Shown here piece after piece: positions 6,426 through 8,571 of a stretch of 8,571 nucleotides of DNA. The notes beneath the pieces were generated by a model. It searched no databases, was not told the origin of the DNA, and saw nothing but the letters and a program-made list of their open reading frames with translations. The translations under genes and the position numbers were made by a program. Position 1 is the first letter of the stretch, and every line of letters starts with the position of its first letter. The stretch comes from an uncultured Bacilli bacterium (GTDB taxonomy: Bacteria; Bacillota_I; Bacilli_A; RF39; UBA660): contig CAKPAQ010000030.1 in NCBI GenBank assembly GCA_934133015.1, positions 1-8,571 of the forward strand, read 5' to 3'.

Positions 6426-7838
6426 CTAATTTTTTGAAAGTTGGTCAATTAATAATTTATTAGCTAAAGCTGGATTAGCTTGACCTTTAGTTTCTTTCAT
6501 TATTTGACCCATTAAATATTTGATAGCTCTATCTTTACCTGCTTTATAATCAGCAATACTTTCTGGATTATTATTAATAACTTTTTCTATAATATTATCT
6601 AAATCAGTTTGACTTAGTGAATTTACTTTTTTAATTTCTACAACCTGTTCTAGTTTTTTATCAGTTTCCATTAGATCTACTAATATTTCTTTAAATATTT
6701 GATTGTTGATTTCTTTTTTATCTAACATATTAACAAGAGATGCAAATTTATCTTTATCAAGTTTGGTGTTTTGTAACTTAGTATTATTTTTATTTAAATA
6801 GGCAGAAATCTCTCCTAATAATAGATTACTGGCTATTACTAAATTTATATGTTCAAGACTAATTAGATAATCACTTATTTGCTTATTAGCAATTATTTTT
6901 TCAATATTAATAGGATTAATTCCAGCTGCTTGATAAATTTTTCTTCTTTCATTTGGAAGTACTTCCATATTATTCTTTACTTCATTTATATATGAATCAT
7001 CTAATGTATATGACGGAATATCTGGTTCTGGAAAATATCTATAATCATTACCTGTTTCTTTTACACGCATAAGAATGGTTTTATCTTGTTTTTCATCAAA
7101 GCGTCTAGTTTCATCTTGAATTATATTTCCTTGTTCTAATTCTTCAATTTGTCTTTCACTTTCTTTTATAATAGCTCTACCTACACTACTTATTGAACCT
7201 ATGTTCTTAGTCTCAGTACGAGTACCTAATTTATCAGTTTTGGATACGGAAACATTGACATCACATCTCATACTTCCTTCTTCCATCTTACAATCAGATA
7301 CATTAGTGTATAGAAGTAATTCTCTTAATTTTTCTAAGTAAGCCATAGCCTCTTTATCACTATTCATGTCTGGTTCTGAAACAATTTCAATTAAAGGAAC
7401 CCCATTACGATTAAAGTCTAAGTAAGATTTAGTTTTAGCATGAGTACTTTTACAAGTATCTTCTTCAATATGGATATCATGAATACCAATTTTTTTAGTT
7501 ATTCCATCTACTTCTATTTCAACATAACCATTTACACCAATAGGATTTCTAGCTTGAGTTATTTGATAACCTTTAGGTAAATCGGGATAAAAATAATTTT
7601 TTCTATCAAAGACAATTCTTTTATTGATTTTACAGTTCAAGGCTAAGGCAGCTTTTAGAGCTAGTTCTACTCCATAACTATTTATATTGGGTAATGTTCC
7701 AGGTAGGGCAAAATCAATTTCATTTATATTAGTGTTGGCTAAAGTTCCATAGTTATTTAATGAATCAGAAAACATTTTAGTATTAGTTTTTAATTCACAA
7801 TGAACTTCAATTCCAATAGTTGTTTTATAGTTATTCAT
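6426..7838 (-). CDS. gatB: Aspartyl/glutamyl-tRNA(Asn/Gln) amidotransferase subunit B
   Basis: GatB of the cytosolic GatCAB complex binds misacylated Glu-tRNA(Gln) or Asp-tRNA(Asn) and phosphorylates the side chain so that ammonia from GatA can complete Gln or Asn. The protein is complete, 470 residues from the chosen start. Visible motifs are IGIEVHCELKT (8-18), the PGTLPNIN loop (46-53), KNYFYPDLPKGYQITQ (80-95), HIEEDTCK (123-130), IEIVSEPD (150-157), SDCKMEEGSMRCDVNVSV (181-198) and DYRYFPEPD (265-273). The helical and YqeY-like tail ends in ADYKAGKDRAIKYLMGQIMK and KGQANPALANKLL. The usual KNLNSF reads KNIGSI (211-216). The start is ATG 7838, because GGAGGT (7843-7848) lies 4 nt upstream; an ATG at 7850 would overlap that site. 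The start overlaps the gatA stop by 8 nt, giving coupled translation. The stop is TAG. Confidence 0.97.
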   Translation of the reverse strand: MNNYKTTIGIEVHCELKTNTKMFSDSLNNYGTLANTNINEIDFALPGTLPNINSYGVELALKAALALNCKINKRIVFDRKNYFYPDLPKGYQITQARNPIGVNGYVEIEVDGITKKIGIHDIHIEEDTCKSTHAKTKSYLDFNRNGVPLIEIVSEPDMNSDKEAMAYLEKLRELLLYTNVSDCKMEEGSMRCDVNVSVSKTDKLGTRTETKNIGSISSVGRAIIKESERQIEELEQGNIIQDETRRFDEKQDKTILMRVKETGNDYRYFPEPDIPSYTLDDSYINEVKNNMEVLPNERRKIYQAAGINPINIEKIIANKQISDYLISLEHINLVIASNLLLGEISAYLNKNNTKLQNTKLDKDKFASLVNMLDKKEINNQIFKEILVDLMETDKKLEQVVEIKKVNSLSQTDLDNIIEKVINNNPESIADYKAGKDRAIKYLMGQIMKETKGQANPALANKLLIDQLSKN

Positions 7839-8226
7839 TTTTACCTCCATTTAATTTTAGTTTTGTTTCTAAGAAGGCAGCTAATTGATACATTTTTGCT
7901 TCTTCAAAACGATTACCAATAATGTGTAGGCCAATTGGCATATTATCTTTGTTTACTCCCATTGGGATAGACATTCCAGGTAGTCCTGCCATATTAACTG
8001 GTATTACTAAAACATCATCCATAAATGATTTTGATGGGTCATCCATATTTTCATCTAAATTATAAGCTGTGGTTGTGGTAGTTGGTCCTAAGATATAATC
8101 ATAGTCAGCAAAAATACGATCAAATTCTTTTTTCATAGAACTTCTAATAGCTAAAGCTTTATCATAGTATATTTTAGCATTATCACCACTTAACAAATAA
8201 CTTCCTACCATAATTCTACGCTTAAC
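7831..8226 (-). CDS. gatA: GatA C-terminal fragment, 5' part missing at a sequence junction
   Basis: GatA is the amidase subunit of GatCAB; it releases ammonia from glutamine and passes it to GatB. Only the last ~132 residues are recognisable, from VKRRIMVGSYLLSG through YDYILGPTTTTTAYNL and VIPVNMAGLPGMSIPMG to PIGLHIIGNRFEEAKMYQLA; the whole family protein is about 480-490 residues. The amidase-signature domain with its Lys-cis-Ser-Ser triad is absent, so this piece cannot be catalytic. The first ATG in the fragment is at 8211, but KRRIM homology continues upstream of it to about 8226, so that ATG is internal and not a true start. The open frame extends to 8256 with a lysine-rich stretch unlike GatA, then meets the stop of the next gene in the same frame. 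The intact downstream coupling to gatB suggests the native gene is whole and was cut by a contig join or rearrangement. Confidence 0.9.
   Translation of the reverse strand, partial: VKRRIMVGSYLLSGDNAKIYYDKALAIRSSMKKEFDRIFADYDYILGPTTTTTAYNLDENMDDPSKSFMDDVLVIPVNMAGLPGMSIPMGVNKDNMPIGLHIIGNRFEEAKMYQLAAFLETKLKLNGGKNE
7843..7848 (-). promoter_or_regulatory. Ribosome binding site deciding the gatB start
   Basis: GGAGGT on the minus strand lies within the last codons of gatA and 4 nt before ATG 7838. It overlaps the upstream in-frame ATG at 7850, which therefore cannot use it. This fixes the gatB start at MNNYKTTIG, which also lines up with the usual GatB N-terminus. Confidence 0.85.
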
Positions 8227-8256
8227 AGCAGTTTTTTTATTTATTTTACTAATTTT

Positions 8257-8571
8257 TTACAAATTCTGTTTTTCTACCACTTCACCCTGTTTTTTGTAAA
8301 TACTTCCTGCCGGAACAAATCCTCTCACGGAAGATAACGGATAAATATTTGTGTGGCTTCCGACTACTGTTCCCGGATTCAAAATACTTCCACATCCGAC
8401 TTCTACTTCATCTCCAACCATAGCTCCAAACTTCTTCATACCTGTCTCAATATTTCCTTCTGCTGTCTTAACAACAACCAGTTTCTTATCTGATTTTACA
8501 TTGGATGTAATAGAGCCTGCTCCCATGTGTGATTTATATCCAAGAATAGAGTCTCCAACATAATTATAATG
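8257..8571 (-). CDS. GlmU-like left-handed beta-helix acyltransferase-type protein, C-terminal part, runs off the right edge
   Basis: About 104 residues are visible and the frame is still open at the window edge, so the start lies outside and the ATG at 8526 is internal. The visible sequence starts HYNYVGDSILGYKS and continues MGAGSITSNVKSDK. This mirrors the GlmU acetyltransferase pattern H-x-x-Y-x-G-D...GAGTITCN, including the positions of the family's catalytic His (the edge codon) and an Asn. Hexapeptide-type turns follow (MVGDEVEVGCGSILNPGTVVG, 12 residues of it at VGDEVEVGCGSI), then IYPLSSVRGFVPAGSIYK. Stand-alone proteins of this type in Clostridia, ~230 residues, are often named UDP-GlcNAc pyrophosphorylase although they lack the uridylyltransferase domain; that is from memory. 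G+C is about 40% by hand count, far above the rest of the window, so it probably comes from a different genome. Substrate unknown. Confidence 0.82.
   Translation of the reverse strand, partial: HYNYVGDSILGYKSHMGAGSITSNVKSDKKLVVVKTAEGNIETGMKKFGAMVGDEVEVGCGSILNPGTVVGSHTNIYPLSSVRGFVPAGSIYKKQGEVVEKQNL

Noticed and set aside
7838..7850. gatB starting at ATG 7850
   Set aside because: That ATG overlaps the GGAGGT site that serves ATG 7838, and the extra residues are not part of the usual GatB N-terminus.
7831..8211. A short complete gene starting at ATG 8211
   Set aside because: GatA homology (VKRRI) continues upstream of this ATG, so it is an internal Met of a truncated gatA.
8351..8563. Plus-strand open frame of 70 codons
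   Set aside because: It is antisense to the GlmU-like beta-helix gene, whose motifs are clear in the minus-strand frame.
8227..8571. A simple frameshift in gatA, with the N-terminal part in another frame
   Set aside because: The upstream sequence clearly encodes a different protein with different base composition; no amidase-signature residues were seen in the region.
1..8571. TGA read as tryptophan (code 4)
   Set aside because: All checked Trp codons are TGG and no in-frame TGA occurs; the absence of TGA stops in seven genes is compatible with AT bias alone.

Overview
The window looks like a very AT-rich (roughly 25% G+C by hand count in sampled lines) Firmicutes chromosome piece. The best fit is a wall-bearing, Mollicutes-related gut lineage (RF39/Erysipelotrichales-like Bacilli). 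Support comes from AGA-dominated arginine, TAA/TAG stops only, clear Shine-Dalgarno sites, an LtaS-type lipoteichoic acid synthase and a Bacilli-type GatB. The exact taxon is inference. Tryptophan is TGG throughout and no gene ends in TGA, so the window cannot separate genetic code 4 from 11. Every supported gene is on the minus strand and is read from right to left.

Right end (about 7831-8571). A fragment of a GlmU-like left-handed beta-helix protein enters from the edge and stops at 8257. It has about 40% G+C by hand count over 8281-8520 and a Lachnospiraceae-like sequence. Right behind it lies only the C-terminal third of GatA, followed by a complete gatB overlapping gatA by 8 nt. The break in gatA coincides with the composition change, so I read it as a junction, either a contig chimera or a rearrangement.

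Middle (about 3026-6419). A sigma-A promoter (TTGATT-17-TATAAT) just behind gatB drives a three-gene unit. It encodes a small membrane-anchored protein of unknown function, a large receptor with two extracytoplasmic periplasmic-binding-protein-like modules and a degenerate GGDEF domain (DGNEF), and a YihY/BrkB-family membrane protein. The unit closes with an A/T-flanked hairpin.

Left part (104-2982). A second promoter (TTGGAA-17-TATAAT with extended -10) drives ltaS and a coupled gene for another small membrane-anchored protein of unknown function, ending in a hairpin terminator. The two units together look like an envelope module: LTA polymer synthesis, a membrane sensor without an obvious active cyclase, and three further membrane proteins of undefined role. 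This grouping is inferred from position only.

Left edge (1-67). G+C rises to about 37%, and a frame with no start codon carries an RGG...G...GTFSF pattern that runs off the window. Apart from the two edges, no stretch over 300 bases lacks a gene. I see no tRNA, rRNA, CRISPR array, insertion sequence or riboswitch.
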